Assembly (NCBI GenBank): GCA_021163155.1
Contig: JAGGXI010000068.1
Span: 1-48,985, forward strand
Reading direction: 5' to 3'
Length of the DNA: 48,985 bases
Source: Candidatus Aerophobota bacterium
GTDB taxonomy: Bacteria > Aerophobota > Aerophobia > Aerophobales > JAGGXI01
Numbering within the stretch: position 1 is the stretch's first letter; the number at the start of each line of letters is the position of its first letter. Of the stretch, positions 14,820-23,320 are shown one piece after another. The notes beneath the pieces are model-generated. The model made no database searches, was not told the DNA's origin, and worked only from the letters and a program-made list of their open reading frames with translations. The translations under genes were made by a program, and so were the position numbers.

Positions 14820-15671
14820 TTATCTCGCTTTTTTACCATTTCCTTTGCAATAGACAAGCCAATAAAGGAGACCTACAAAAAACGCTCCTCCAACGAGATT
14901 TCCTAAGGTTACCGGAATCTCGTTATTGAGCCAGAAACCACCCCAGGTTAAATTATCTAATTTACCTGTTAAGTTAGCAGCGGCAACTACTGCTGGCTTT
15001 GCTTTTAGATAGAGACCCATGGGGATAAAGTACATATTAGCGATACTGTGTTCAAAACCAGAGGCAACAAAAGCCATAATGGGGAAATAGATAGCAAAAA
15101 TTTTGCCAATAACATTTCTGCTGCATAAAGCCATCCAGACAGCTAAACAGACCAACCAGTTACAACCAATACCTCGGCAAAAGGCTTCCGTCCAGGAGAG
15201 GTTAACTTTTGCATTGGCAATACTTAAAGCCTTTGCTCCTACGCCTAAACCTCCAACTTTCCATAATCCAGAGCCAAACATAATCCAGACTAAAATCATA
15301 GAGCCTACAAAATTAGCTAAGTAAATCCATCCCCAACTCCCAATCATTCCTTTTAGAGATATTCTCTTACCCAGTGCACACATTGACAATAAATTGTTTC
15401 CTGTAAAGAGTTCTGCTCCAGCGATAACCACTAACATCAGGCCTACACTAAAGACACTACCACCCATAAATTTAGCGAAACCAACTCCTAAATATTTAGC
15501 CATGTCATGGGTGATCATTGTCGCCAGTTCAGCACCAAATCCAATATAAACCCCCGCCAATATCCCCAGAATAAAACTCTGCCACCAGGGAGCAGTTACT
15601 TTTTTAATTCCTATTTTCTCAATTAGAGACTCTCCCACCATTGCAGGTGTTTTATCATCTACTCCTGTCAT
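14820..15671 (-). CDS. fdhC: Formate/nitrite transporter family channel (FocA/FdhC)
   Basis: 283 residues with six membrane helices of the FNT family. Diagnostic segments are AELFTGNNLLSM (the re-entrant loop after helix 2), RGIGCNWLVCLAVWMA and SGFEHSIANMYFIPMG; the last contains the pore histidine typical of the family. Its position between nuoF and mobA in a formate dehydrogenase operon points to formate as substrate rather than nitrite or hydrosulfide. GGAGGAG precedes the ATG. Confidence 0.92.
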   Translation of the reverse strand: MTGVDDKTPAMVGESLIEKIGIKKVTAPWWQSFILGILAGVYIGFGAELATMITHDMAKYLGVGFAKFMGGSVFSVGLMLVVIAGAELFTGNNLLSMCALGKRISLKGMIGSWGWIYLANFVGSMILVWIMFGSGLWKVGGLGVGAKALSIANAKVNLSWTEAFCRGIGCNWLVCLAVWMALCSRNVIGKIFAIYFPIMAFVASGFEHSIANMYFIPMGLYLKAKPAVVAAANLTGKLDNLTWGGFWLNNEIPVTLGNLVGGAFFVGLLYWLVYCKGNGKKAR

Positions 15672-15717
15672 TATTTCTCCTCCTTCTTTTTTTTAATTCT
15701 TTTTTTTTAAAAATTTT

Positions 15718-17007
15718 TTATATTTTACAAACCCCTGTGGGGCATCTTCCCTTTATATGTTCAATAAATTCTTCTTTGAAATACTTTAAAATTGTAGAAA
15801 TGGGCAAAATTGGTGATTGACCAAGAGCACAAAGAGAGGCCTTTTGCATTACTTTAGCCGTCTGAAGTATTAAATCAATATCATCTTCCTTACCCTTCCC
15901 TTGAGAAATAGAGGTGGTTATTTCCAGAAGTTTCTCTGTTCCTATTCTACCAGGAACACATTTACCGCAACACTCACGTTTAAAAAAATTTAAGAAACAT
16001 TTAAGCATATCTACACAACAGGTGGTCTCATCCATTACCAGAATAGCTCCAGAGCCTAAAACCAATCCTTTTCTCTTGAGAGAAGCGTAATCTAAAGACA
16101 CATCAAGCATATCCTCACCTAAGATAGCTCCCGCTGTCCCTCCTACTTGAGCCATTTTAAATTTACCTTGCCTCATCCCTCCAGCATACTCATTGATAAT
16201 TTTTCTTAAAGTAATACCCATCGGAGCTTCAACCACACCAACCTCTTTAACATGTCCCGATACGGCATAAACCTTTGTTCCGGGACACTCCTTTGTCCCA
16301 AAACCTCTAAACCAGTCTGCCCCTTTAAGAATAATAGGAGCAATATTAGCCAATGTCTCTACATTATTGATAACCGTTGGCTTTTTCCAAAGTCCACTAC
16401 TTGGGGGAAAGGGTGGTTTAAAACGAGGATTACCACGTTTACCTTCTATAGAGTCCATCAAAGCAGTCTCCTCTCCACAAACATAGGAACCTGCCCCTTG
16501 ATGAATCTCAATCTGGAAATTAAAACCACTTTCAAGAATGTCCTCACCTAAGAATCTATGCTCTTCAGCCTGTTCGAGTGCTTTTTGAAATCTATTAATG
16601 GAAAGAATATATTCCCCACGAATATAAATATAGCCATAGTGAGCACCTACAGCATATCCAGCTATTATCATTCCCTCTATAATCTTATGAGGGTCACCTT
16701 CTAAAATCGGTCTATCTTTAAATGTTCCCGGTTCCCCTTCATCAGCATTGCAAATAATATACCTGGGAGTATCTTTTGCTCTGGATGTAAACTCCCATTT
16801 TAAACCCGTGGGAAACGCTGCTCCTCCCCTACCCTGCAGGCCTGAAGCCTTAATTTCATTAATCACTTCCTCAGGCTTCATTTCCTGCAAAACCCTATTT
16901 ACCGCTTTATAGCCCCCCTGAGCAATATACTCTTCAATACTTTCTGGATTAATTTTACCGCAATTCTCCAGAACAATTCTCACTGGACTTTTTAATTCTT
17001 TTACCAT
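15718..17007 (-). CDS. NuoF-like NADH-binding subunit of formate dehydrogenase
   Basis: 429 residues: FMN/NADH domain (GRGGAAFPTG, 59-68; CNADEGEPGT, 86-95), SLBB domain, and a C-terminal four-helix domain for one [4Fe-4S] cluster. It lacks the N-terminal thioredoxin-like and C-terminal two-cluster ferredoxin domains of bifurcating HydB/HndC proteins. The N3-type cluster motif is unusual. Where NuoF has SCGKCxPCR, this protein reads CCGKCVPGR (346-354), with the third ligand replaced by Gly353 and an extra Cys346 next to the first. The distal cysteine (SLCALGQS) is kept. It overlaps nuoE by 7 bp. Confidence 0.92.
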   Translation of the reverse strand: MVKELKSPVRIVLENCGKINPESIEEYIAQGGYKAVNRVLQEMKPEEVINEIKASGLQGRGGAAFPTGLKWEFTSRAKDTPRYIICNADEGEPGTFKDRPILEGDPHKIIEGMIIAGYAVGAHYGYIYIRGEYILSINRFQKALEQAEEHRFLGEDILESGFNFQIEIHQGAGSYVCGEETALMDSIEGKRGNPRFKPPFPPSSGLWKKPTVINNVETLANIAPIILKGADWFRGFGTKECPGTKVYAVSGHVKEVGVVEAPMGITLRKIINEYAGGMRQGKFKMAQVGGTAGAILGEDMLDVSLDYASLKRKGLVLGSGAILVMDETTCCVDMLKCFLNFFKRECCGKCVPGRIGTEKLLEITTSISQGKGKEDDIDLILQTAKVMQKASLCALGQSPILPISTILKYFKEEFIEHIKGRCPTGVCKI

Positions 17008-17441
17008 TTTTTCTCCCTCAATCTTTTTAAAATTTTTTTGATTTCTTGGGGAGTTAAATTACCATAAACTTTCTCATTAATCATCATTGCCGGTGCTTCA
17101 TCACATATTCCAAGACAGCTTGTCTCCTCCAGAGTAAACTTTCCATCAGGTGTTGTCTCTCCAACTTTAATCTTTAATTCTTCTTCTAAGACCTCAAAGA
17201 TACTTCTCGACCCCATTAAATGGCAGGGACCACTATCACAAACCCGAATTATATACTCGCCCCGTGGTTTTAAACTGAACAACGAATAGAAGGTAGCTAC
17301 ACCGTAAACCTCACTATAACTTAACCCTGCCTCCTGAGCAATAAGCTTTAACTTCTCTTCGGTAATATAATTATGCTTGCTTTCTCTTTGTGCCTCACTT
17401 AAAAGGGCGATAACATCTTTTTCTTTATCTCTTAACTTCAT
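17001..17441 (-). CDS. NuoE-like [2Fe-2S] subunit of formate dehydrogenase
   Basis: 146-residue thioredoxin-fold ferredoxin. Ligands Cys68 and Cys73 (CDSGPC) and Cys109 and Cys113 (CLGIC) are all present, spaced as in NuoE/HydC. The helical N-terminus contains the family block YGVATFYSLFSLKPRG. It pairs with the NuoF-like protein to form the NADH-oxidising head of an NAD-dependent formate dehydrogenase. The 55 bp between it and fdhA hold a family C repeat. Confidence 0.92.
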   Translation of the reverse strand: MKLRDKEKDVIALLSEAQRESKHNYITEEKLKLIAQEAGLSYSEVYGVATFYSLFSLKPRGEYIIRVCDSGPCHLMGSRSIFEVLEEELKIKVGETTPDGKFTLEETSCLGICDEAPAMMINEKVYGNLTPQEIKKILKRLREKKW

Positions 17442-17460
17442 TTTTAATCCTTTCTATTTG

Positions 17461-17525
17461 AGATTTCTAAAAAGTCGGAAATCTAGGTAATCATTCTTAA
17501 GAATCTATGTAATCAGAGGCTTCTA
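17461..17525. repeat. Family C repeat running into the fdhA 3' end
   Basis: GAGATTTCTAAAAAGTCGG... then ATCTATGTAATCAGAGGCTT. The second part matches 38776-38800 and the family continues at 23923, 43990 and 48475. The repeat covers the fdhA stop codon, so the last residues of FdhA (about EASDYIDS) are repeat-encoded. Confidence 0.7.
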
Positions 17526-20199
17526 TCTTTACTGCCGATACTTTATATTCAGGAATCTTAGCCACCGGGTCAAGAGCATCATTAGTCAAAAGGTTTGCCG
17601 CTGATTCTGCAAAATGAAAAGTCATAAAGACCACACCTTTATCTACACGGTCAGTAATCTTTGCTTTCACTTCAACTTTGCCCCGACGTGAACTCACTCT
17701 TAACCAATCATTATCTTTAACTTTTAGTTTTTCTGCATCCTGAGGATTAATCTCCAAAAATCCCTCTGGAGCAATACTATCCAATGGTTTTGACCTGCGG
17801 GATAAAGAACCTGTATGGAAATGGTAAAGAATTCTACCTGTAGAGAGAAGGAATGGATATTCTTCATCGGGCAACTCTGCCGGTGGAATATAATCTACGG
17901 GAGTAAAAAGACCTTTTCCTCGAGTAAATTTATCTTTATGCAGGTAAGGGGTACCTGGATGCTCACGACTTGGACAGGGCCATTGCAAGCCTTGCCCTTC
18001 CAGGCGATCAAAATGGACACCACCATAAATAGGAGTTAAGGAAGCAATTTCATCCATTACTTCTGCTGGCGAACGATAAACCATTGGATAACCCATTCTT
18101 TCACTTATTTCCGTAATAATCTTCCAGTCATCTCTACTGTCTCCAATATTAGGAATTGCTTTATGCAAAAGCTGAATTCTGCGACCTGTATTGGTGAAAG
18201 TTCCATCTTTTTCAGCGAAAGAGACACCGGGAAGAACTACATCAGCAAGCTCGGCTGTTTGAGTTAAAAAGATATCCTGAACTACCAAAAAATCAAGATT
18301 TCTCAATCCTTCCCTTACATGATTAAGATTGGGGTCACTGAGCATAGGATTTTCACCCATTATGTAAAGCCCTTTAATCTTCCCCTTGCTGGCGGCATCC
18401 ATTATTTCTACTACAGTTAATCCTACCTTTGGAGAAAGCTTTGCACCCCAGGCTTTTTCAAATTTTTCTTTAGCTTGTTCATCGCTAACACTCTGATAAC
18501 CCGGATAAACATTGGGTAGGGCTCCCATATCACAAGCACCCTGAACATTATTCTGTCCACGCAGAGGATTAACACCGGTTCCTTCTCGTCCCACATTGCC
18601 ACAGAGCATAGCTAAATTAGCCAAGGATAGGACATTATCAGTTCCTGTGGTATGCTGAGTTATACCCATAGCAAAAATAATAGAACCCTTATCTGCTTTT
18701 CCATACATTCTTGCAGCAGCAACCAACTTTTCTTTAGAAATGCCTGTAATTTCTTCTACCTTTTCAGGAGTATATTTGGAGACTACTTTCTTAAATTTAT
18801 CAAAATTTTCTGTGCGGTTTTCTACAAATTCTTTATCATAAAGGCCTTCACTAATGATTACATTCATCAAGCCATTAATCCAGGCAACATCGGTTCCACT
18901 TTTCTGCCTTAACCAAATTTTGGCATATTCGATTAACTCAATTGCTCGTGGGTCTACTACAATTAGTTCTGTACCGTTATAAGTTGCTAAGTGCTTAAGA
19001 TAATCTCCAATTACCGGATGGGTCTCTGTAGTATTAGAACCTGTTATTAAAATAACATCTGCTTTCTCAAACTCTCGAATAGAATTAGTCATTGCACCAC
19101 TACCAAAAGCACGAGCAAGACCAGCTACAGTAGAGGCATGACAAAGACGAGCACAATGGTCAACATTATTGGTGCCGAAACAGGCGCGAATAAGCTTTTG
19201 GAAAAGATAATTTTCCTCATTGGTGCATTTAGCTGATGATAATCCAGCTAAAGCATCACTGCCGTATTTATTCTTCAATTCCTTAAACTTAGTGACTATT
19301 AAATTTAGTGCTTCATCCCAGCTTGCTTTCTCAAACTTTCCATTGCGTTTAATTAAAGGACTAATAAGACGATCTTCATGATGGACATAGTCAAATCCAA
19401 AGCGCCCTTTAACGCAGAGATGCCCCTTGTTATCAGGACCATCTTCAACTCCGTAAACTTTCACGATTTTATCATCTTTAATATTTAATTTTAGCTGACA
19501 GCCAACTCCACAGTAAGGGCAAGTGGTTTGTACTTTCCGGAATTCCCAGCTTCTACCCTGAAAACGAGCTAATTTTTCGGTTAATGCACCAGTAGGACAG
19601 GCTTGAACACAGGCTCCACAAGAGACACAATCGGTTTGGACCAATGGTTGATCTAATCCTGCAATAATATAAGTTTTACTGCCTCGAGCAGCAAAATCTA
19701 ATACTTTCTGAACGGTAAGTTCAGCGCAGGCACGGACACATCGCCCGCAAAGAATGCACCTATTAGGGTCTCTTAAAATTACTTCACTGGAATCTTCAAT
19801 AGGTTCAACCGATTTATTAACAGGAAAACGTATTTTATCAATACCCAACTCATAAGCCAAATCCTGGAGATCGCACTGACCATTATTCTCACAGACCAAA
19901 CAATTATGTTCATGTTCTGAGAGGATCAACTCTACAATTAATCTCCGCATCTCATTTAGCTCTTCATCAGTACTTGTCACTTCCATCCCCTCAGCTACTT
20001 CTGTTGTGCAAGAAGCTGTCATACCTGGTCTACCTTTAATTTTTACCAAACAGACCCGACAGGCTCCAGCAATACTTAAACCTTTCTGATAACATAAATG
20101 AGGAATTTTAATTCCATTAGCTAAAGCTGCCTCCATAATTGTAGAACCTTTTTCTGCCTTAATTGGTTTCTCATCAATAGTGATATTTACAGTGTTCAT
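17497..20199 (-). CDS. fdhA: Formate dehydrogenase catalytic subunit with NuoG-like N-terminus, Cys type
   Basis: 900 residues from the ATG at 20199, which has GGAG seven bases upstream; the frame also allows an ATG at 20202. Domain order: [2Fe-2S] (C36, C47, C50, C64); His-Cys3 cluster (H96 or H98, C100, C103, C109); two-cluster ferredoxin domain (C148/151/154/158; C191/194/197/201); then a molybdopterin domain with its own [4Fe-4S] (C227, C230, C234, C262). The metal ligand is Cys353 in RLCHAST, so no selenocysteine is needed. It catalyses reversible formate oxidation and passes electrons to the NuoF/NuoE head and so to NAD. It is the first gene of fdhA-nuoE-nuoF-fdhC-mobA. Whether ferredoxin is a second partner cannot be read from the sequence. 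Confidence 0.93.
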   Translation of the reverse strand: MNTVNITIDEKPIKAEKGSTIMEAALANGIKIPHLCYQKGLSIAGACRVCLVKIKGRPGMTASCTTEVAEGMEVTSTDEELNEMRRLIVELILSEHEHNCLVCENNGQCDLQDLAYELGIDKIRFPVNKSVEPIEDSSEVILRDPNRCILCGRCVRACAELTVQKVLDFAARGSKTYIIAGLDQPLVQTDCVSCGACVQACPTGALTEKLARFQGRSWEFRKVQTTCPYCGVGCQLKLNIKDDKIVKVYGVEDGPDNKGHLCVKGRFGFDYVHHEDRLISPLIKRNGKFEKASWDEALNLIVTKFKELKNKYGSDALAGLSSAKCTNEENYLFQKLIRACFGTNNVDHCARLCHASTVAGLARAFGSGAMTNSIREFEKADVILITGSNTTETHPVIGDYLKHLATYNGTELIVVDPRAIELIEYAKIWLRQKSGTDVAWINGLMNVIISEGLYDKEFVENRTENFDKFKKVVSKYTPEKVEEITGISKEKLVAAARMYGKADKGSIIFAMGITQHTTGTDNVLSLANLAMLCGNVGREGTGVNPLRGQNNVQGACDMGALPNVYPGYQSVSDEQAKEKFEKAWGAKLSPKVGLTVVEIMDAASKGKIKGLYIMGENPMLSDPNLNHVREGLRNLDFLVVQDIFLTQTAELADVVLPGVSFAEKDGTFTNTGRRIQLLHKAIPNIGDSRDDWKIITEISERMGYPMVYRSPAEVMDEIASLTPIYGGVHFDRLEGQGLQWPCPSREHPGTPYLHKDKFTRGKGLFTPVDYIPPAELPDEEYPFLLSTGRILYHFHTGSLSRRSKPLDSIAPEGFLEINPQDAEKLKVKDNDWLRVSSRRGKVEVKAKITDRVDKGVVFMTFHFAESAANLLTNDALDPVAKIPEYKVSAVKIEASDYIDS

Positions 20200-20265
20200 C
20201 ATTTTTCTCCTTTTTTTAAAGAGAATATTGCTAAAATATACCTCTCCTTTGTAATTGGTAGCCAT

Positions 20266-20371
20266 AAGGCTTGTTGTAGCTCATGGCTCACAATCTAATT
20301 TGGTAACCACAAGGCCAGAGCCTGTGAAGATATACAAAACTTAAAATTACGTCTACTATTTTTACATCAAC
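20266..20371. repeat. Family B composite repeat, degenerate, in the fdh operon leader
   Basis: GGTAACCACAAGGC...GAGCCTGTGAAGATATAC and AAAACTTAAAATTACGTC match 22790-22850 with many changes. This and the neighbouring family A copy fill most of the 20200-20417 gap. I see no convincing -35/-10 pair for the fdh operon there. Confidence 0.5.
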
Positions 20372-20380
20372 GAAGATAAG

Positions 20381-20420
20381 TTTATCCCGTTAGGTAAGCT
20401 TCTCTATCCAACAGGGTTTA
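20381..20420. repeat. Family A repeat overlapping the rex stop codon
   Basis: ATCCCGTTAGGTA...TATCCAACAGGG, a diverged copy whose last bases include the rex TAA (20418-20420 on the minus strand). As an imperfect stem it could also slow transcription at the rex 3' end. Confidence 0.55.
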
Positions 20421-21068
20421 AATAAATGAACGAGCTTCAGATTCACTATGTGTTAGATAATAAGCTAAGTTTCCTAATTCTATAGCTATATTTACCGTCT
20501 TGATCTTTACATTTTCTGGAATAGTTAAATACTTTGGGGAAAAATTCAAAATTCCCTTAATACCAGCTTTTGTTAATACATCTGCTGTTTTTTGTGCTGC
20601 TGAAACAGGAACAGTGATAATAGCTATCTTAATCTTTTCTTTTTTTATTATTTTTTCAATCTGTGATGAATCTTTGATTTTTACTTCTCTATATGTTTTC
20701 CCTATTTTCTTTGGGTCAATGTCAAAGGCAACTGAAATTTGAAAACCAAGCTCCTCAAGGCCTGGATAATTAAGTAGAGCTGAACCAAGTCTTCCTACCC
20801 CAACTAGAGCCACCAACCATTTTTTATCCAATCCCAGGACAGATTTAATATCAGAAATAAGAGATTGGACATTATATCCTACCCCCTTTCTCCCAAAATC
20901 TCCAAAATAAGAAAGATCTTTTCTTACCTGAGCTGCAGAAACATAAATGTCTTGAGCTAATTTATCAGAGGAGATTGTTTCTCTTCCCTCCTGGGCTAAA
21001 TAATTTAGATTGCGGAGATATAAAAAAAGTCGCTTAACACTCTCCTTTGGAACCTGTATTTTTTTCAT
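20418..21068 (-). CDS. rex: Redox-sensing transcriptional repressor Rex
   Basis: 216 residues, normal length. The winged helix includes [20 protein letters not shown] (42-61) and the Rossmann NADH-binding motif is GVGRLG (90-95). The C-terminal domain-swap helix has [13 protein letters not shown]. Rex represses fermentative and redox genes at a high NAD+/NADH ratio and releases DNA when NADH is abundant. A Rex box overlaps its own promoter, indicating autoregulation. It lies directly upstream of, and in the same orientation as, the NAD-linked formate dehydrogenase operon, a plausible target, although no good Rex box is seen in the 20200-20417 gap. Confidence 0.95.
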   Translation of the reverse strand: MKKIQVPKESVKRLFLYLRNLNYLAQEGRETISSDKLAQDIYVSAAQVRKDLSYFGDFGRKGVGYNVQSLISDIKSVLGLDKKWLVALVGVGRLGSALLNYPGLEELGFQISVAFDIDPKKIGKTYREVKIKDSSQIEKIIKKEKIKIAIITVPVSAAQKTADVLTKAGIKGILNFSPKYLTIPENVKIKTVNIAIELGNLAYYLTHSESEARSFI

Positions 21069-21089
21069 CTTTTTTCTTTCTTTTTGCGA

Positions 21090-21107
21090 TTGTAATCACT
21101 TTCACAA
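21090..21107. promoter_or_regulatory. Rex operator upstream of rex
   Basis: TTGTAATCACTTTCACAA matches the 18-bp Rex pattern TTGTGA-N6-TCACAA with one change. It overlaps the last base of the rex -10 box, so binding would block initiation. Confidence 0.75.
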
Positions 21108-21134
21108 TTATAAATAATAAAAAATTTTTGTCAA
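21107..21134 (-). promoter_or_regulatory. rex promoter
   Basis: TTGACA (21129-21134), a 16-bp spacer and TATAAT (21107-21112) on the minus strand: a full-consensus promoter about 40 bp before the rex ATG. Confidence 0.75.
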
Positions 21135-21164
21135 CCCCTCTTTAGATTTTTTTTGAAAAAATCA

Positions 21165-21235
21165 AAAATCTCTACAAATCAGTGTAATCAGGAAACCGTG
21201 TAGGTTTTTCAGAAGTCTCTTTGTAAATTTGTTGT
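21165..21235. repeat. Family C repeat, diverged
   Basis: AAAAATCTCTACAAATCAGT followed by GTAATCAGGAA and GTTTTTCAGAAGTCTCT, matching pieces of the copies at 38702 and 43990. It lies in the gap between rex and the polyprenol kinase-like gene. Confidence 0.5.
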
Positions 21236-21315
21236 ATACCTTTTCCGCCCAATTTTAGATATTTTTAAATCTCATAATCCTTAGGCGTTAGCATCTACTC
21301 TTTTCCTCCTCTACC

Positions 21316-21912
21316 TTAAGGACTTGGTCCCGATAATACGGTAAGTATAATGCCACTAAATAATGGAATAGTAAGATTATCTACTTTAGGTACCATCTCA
21401 GCTCCTGTTGCTGCAAGGGCTCCCAAAAGGGAAATCAATAAAGCATGAGGTTGTTCAAGAAATGTAAGTATTGGTAAAACTACCAAAAAACAAGTCACAA
21501 AGTTAGCTAAACTTCCCTCAAGGGTTTTCCTACTAATCCTCTTTCTTCCCCATCTTTCCCCCACTATTTTTGCTATTATATCTCCACAAACCAGAAATAG
21601 TATTGAAATACAGGTAATCAACTTATTAAACATAAGCATAGTAAGCCAACAGCCTACCACATAGTAGGTTGAGGCTCCCAGTCCCTTCTCTTCCGATGGG
21701 TACATAAGAATGCCAAATATTCTTTTGACTACTCTATTAACTCCGGGATAGAACTGCCGTAAGATATCTCCCAATAAGAAAAAAAGAGTTACTGCTCCAA
21801 ATATTATTAAAGCTAACTCTTTGCCAATCCCTGTTAAACCATAAAGAAGAATTATAGCTAACCCGCTAAAAATATGAAAAAATACTCTTGGCCATTCTAA
21901 CTTCTTTTTCAC
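21316..21912 (-). CDS. CTP-dependent diacylglycerol/polyprenol kinase-family membrane protein
   Basis: 198 residues, about six membrane helices, related to the DGK1/SEC59/VTE5 and cytidylyltransferase group. Signature residues are in GDIIAKIVGERWGRKR followed by KTLEGSLANF, and later AEMVPKVDNLTIPL. Such enzymes phosphorylate lipid alcohols such as diacylglycerol, dolichol or phytol with CTP; the substrate here is unknown. The start is a GTG that shares one base with the TAG stop of the LolA-like gene, so the two are co-translated. An envelope lipid role fits the neighbour. Confidence 0.7.
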   Translation of the reverse strand: MKKKLEWPRVFFHIFSGLAIILLYGLTGIGKELALIIFGAVTLFFLLGDILRQFYPGVNRVVKRIFGILMYPSEEKGLGASTYYVVGCWLTMLMFNKLITCISILFLVCGDIIAKIVGERWGRKRISRKTLEGSLANFVTCFLVVLPILTFLEQPHALLISLLGALAATGAEMVPKVDNLTIPLFSGIILTVLSGPSP

Positions 21913-22574
21913 TACTTTTTGCCTTCAAAAAAACTATCTTCTATCTCAGGATTAATCTTTATATCTTTCCAGAGTATTATATTGTCAATTCTGTTATTAA
22001 TATATCTTTCCAGTTTTACAATTACCATCAGTTCTTTCTCAATATAGAATACATATTCCTTTTCTTTTATTTTAAATTTAGCTACATAAACATCTCGGCC
22101 ATTCATTAACTCCTCTTTCACCTCGTATGAATCAACATCTTTACTTATCAGCTTCATTTGCCCAATAATATATCCCCAATTTGATTCAAATAAAGTTTCA
22201 CCTGTTATTCCTTTTAATAACCTACTATTCTGCAGAAAACTTACTATTGGGAGAACAAATTTTCTCGTGCCCATTCTTATTTGGCCTTTCTTATCCACTA
22301 TTACTACCACCCTTTTTCTGTAAGAACCTAATTGTTCACAGTAAATCATCCCTGGCTTCTTAAATATAAATTTTTGATTTTGATACTTAGTTTCCTTGTT
22401 ATAAACTTCAATATTCATATTGCACTCGTAAGTTTGAATCTGAGAAAATTTCTTCTCCAGAAGTAAAATTAACTCATCTTTGGCTATGTTATTAGCTATA
22501 CAACTTCTGGTCAATAAAAGCAAAAGAAATAAGGGACCTATCCATCTTATTAAATTTTTAAATCTTAAAACCAT
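21912..22574 (-). CDS. LolA-like outer-membrane lipoprotein-sorting protein
   Basis: 220 residues with an N-terminal signal segment (about 8-27, LIRWIGPLFLLLLLTRSC). The beta-rich mature part follows the LolA/LolB half-barrel pattern (KFSQIQTYECNMNIEV, FKKPGMIYCEQ). Cys25 lies at the end of the hydrophobic core, but the preceding TRS is a poor lipobox, so lipidation is uncertain. LolA-type proteins carry lipoproteins or lipids across the periplasm, implying an outer membrane. Homology to the DUF1571 group is an alternative. Co-translated with the lipid-kinase-like gene. Confidence 0.65.
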   Translation of the reverse strand: MVLRFKNLIRWIGPLFLLLLLTRSCIANNIAKDELILLLEKKFSQIQTYECNMNIEVYNKETKYQNQKFIFKKPGMIYCEQLGSYRKRVVVIVDKKGQIRMGTRKFVLPIVSFLQNSRLLKGITGETLFESNWGYIIGQMKLISKDVDSYEVKEELMNGRDVYVAKFKIKEKEYVFYIEKELMVIVKLERYINNRIDNIILWKDIKINPEIEDSFFEGKK

Positions 22575-22667
22575 TGGTCTTTATCCAACTATCAATTTAG
22601 ATTGGTGTGATTGAATCTACATTACGAAATTTGCTCCTTTCATAATTTTTATGCTCTCTATATTTTA

Positions 22668-22695
22668 CTTATATATCAATCCCAGGGATTGTCAA
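22668..22695 (-). promoter_or_regulatory. Promoter for the lolA-like/lipid kinase pair
   Basis: TTGACA (22690-22695), a 16-bp spacer and TATAAG (22668-22673) on the minus strand, about 95 bp before the ATG at 22574. Confidence 0.55.
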
Positions 22696-22739
22696 TCACT
22701 CTAATTCACAAAGCTTGGATTGGCAGCCAACTTTTGCGC

Positions 22740-22860
22740 AAAAAATGGTATCTGCAAGGATCAGAACCTGCAAAAATATACGCAACCGGTAGCCGCGAGG
22801 CTCATAGCCTGCGAAGACATACGTAACTTAAAAGTTGCGGCTATCCTCACAGGAAAGGTT
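22740..22860. repeat. Family B composite repeat
   Basis: GGTAGCCGCGAGGCTCATAG, then CCTGCGAAGACATACG, then GTAACTTAAAAGTTGCGG. It resembles 1-45 and 20266-20371. It lies in the 746-bp stretch 22575-23320, which holds the divergent promoter at 22668, this repeat and the nested palindrome at 23102. I see no convincing gene in that stretch. Confidence 0.6.
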
Positions 22861-23101
22861 TCTTGCATTTCCTTAATTTTTATATATAATAAAAAGCACT
22901 GTCTAAGACGATGCAGAGAAGCAGATGCTGTTCCTACGAAAAAACTGACTTTTCTTATTCTCACCAAAACTTTAAGTTCGGCTGTAACAGGCAAGTTTTC
23001 CTAAAATAGGTGAAATACTAAATCTTAATGGTTATATGCAAAATGAATTTGCGCAGATAGGTTTTCTCTCTCAAGCAGGGAGGGGGAAAGAGTAAATAGT
23101 T

Positions 23102-23236
23102 AGCCACAGATTTACCCCGTGAAATACTCCATTTCATGGGGTAAACACAGATAGGTTTAATACAAATGAATAAAAGAAAAATATCAGCGTAAACCCCGTT
23201 AGATAGCTTTGCATCTAATGGGGTAAATCTGTGGCT
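23102..23236. repeat. Nested palindrome: two family A hairpins inside a 17-bp inverted repeat
   Basis: Outer arms AGCCACAGATTTACCCC (23102-23118) and its exact reverse complement (23220-23236). Inside are hairpin 1 (23111-23145, TTTACCCCGTGAAAT-actcc-ATTTCATGGGGTAAA) and hairpin 2 (23193-23224, ACCCCGTTAGAT...ATCTAATGGGGT). Total 135 bp. Confidence 0.85.
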
Positions 23237-23320
23237 GAAAGGGTTTGGTGTTTAGGATTTAATAGATTTAGCAAAGCTAAATCTACTACGTTCGGCTTTA
23301 ATAAAACAAGAGCAAAATCA

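Noticed and set aside
17497-20199. Possible selenocysteine in the formate dehydrogenase
   Set aside because: The metal-ligand position is an ordinary cysteine codon (RLCHAST) and no in-frame TGA interrupts the gene.
20250-20300. A Rex-like site (TTGTGAGCC...CTACAA) upstream of fdhA
   Set aside because: The half-sites are 8 bp apart instead of 6 and the right half is wrong; the sequence belongs to a family B repeat.
22611-23004. Several short plus- and minus-strand frames in the 22575-23320 gap
   Set aside because: They run through family B repeats, overlap each other and lack ribosome-binding sites.
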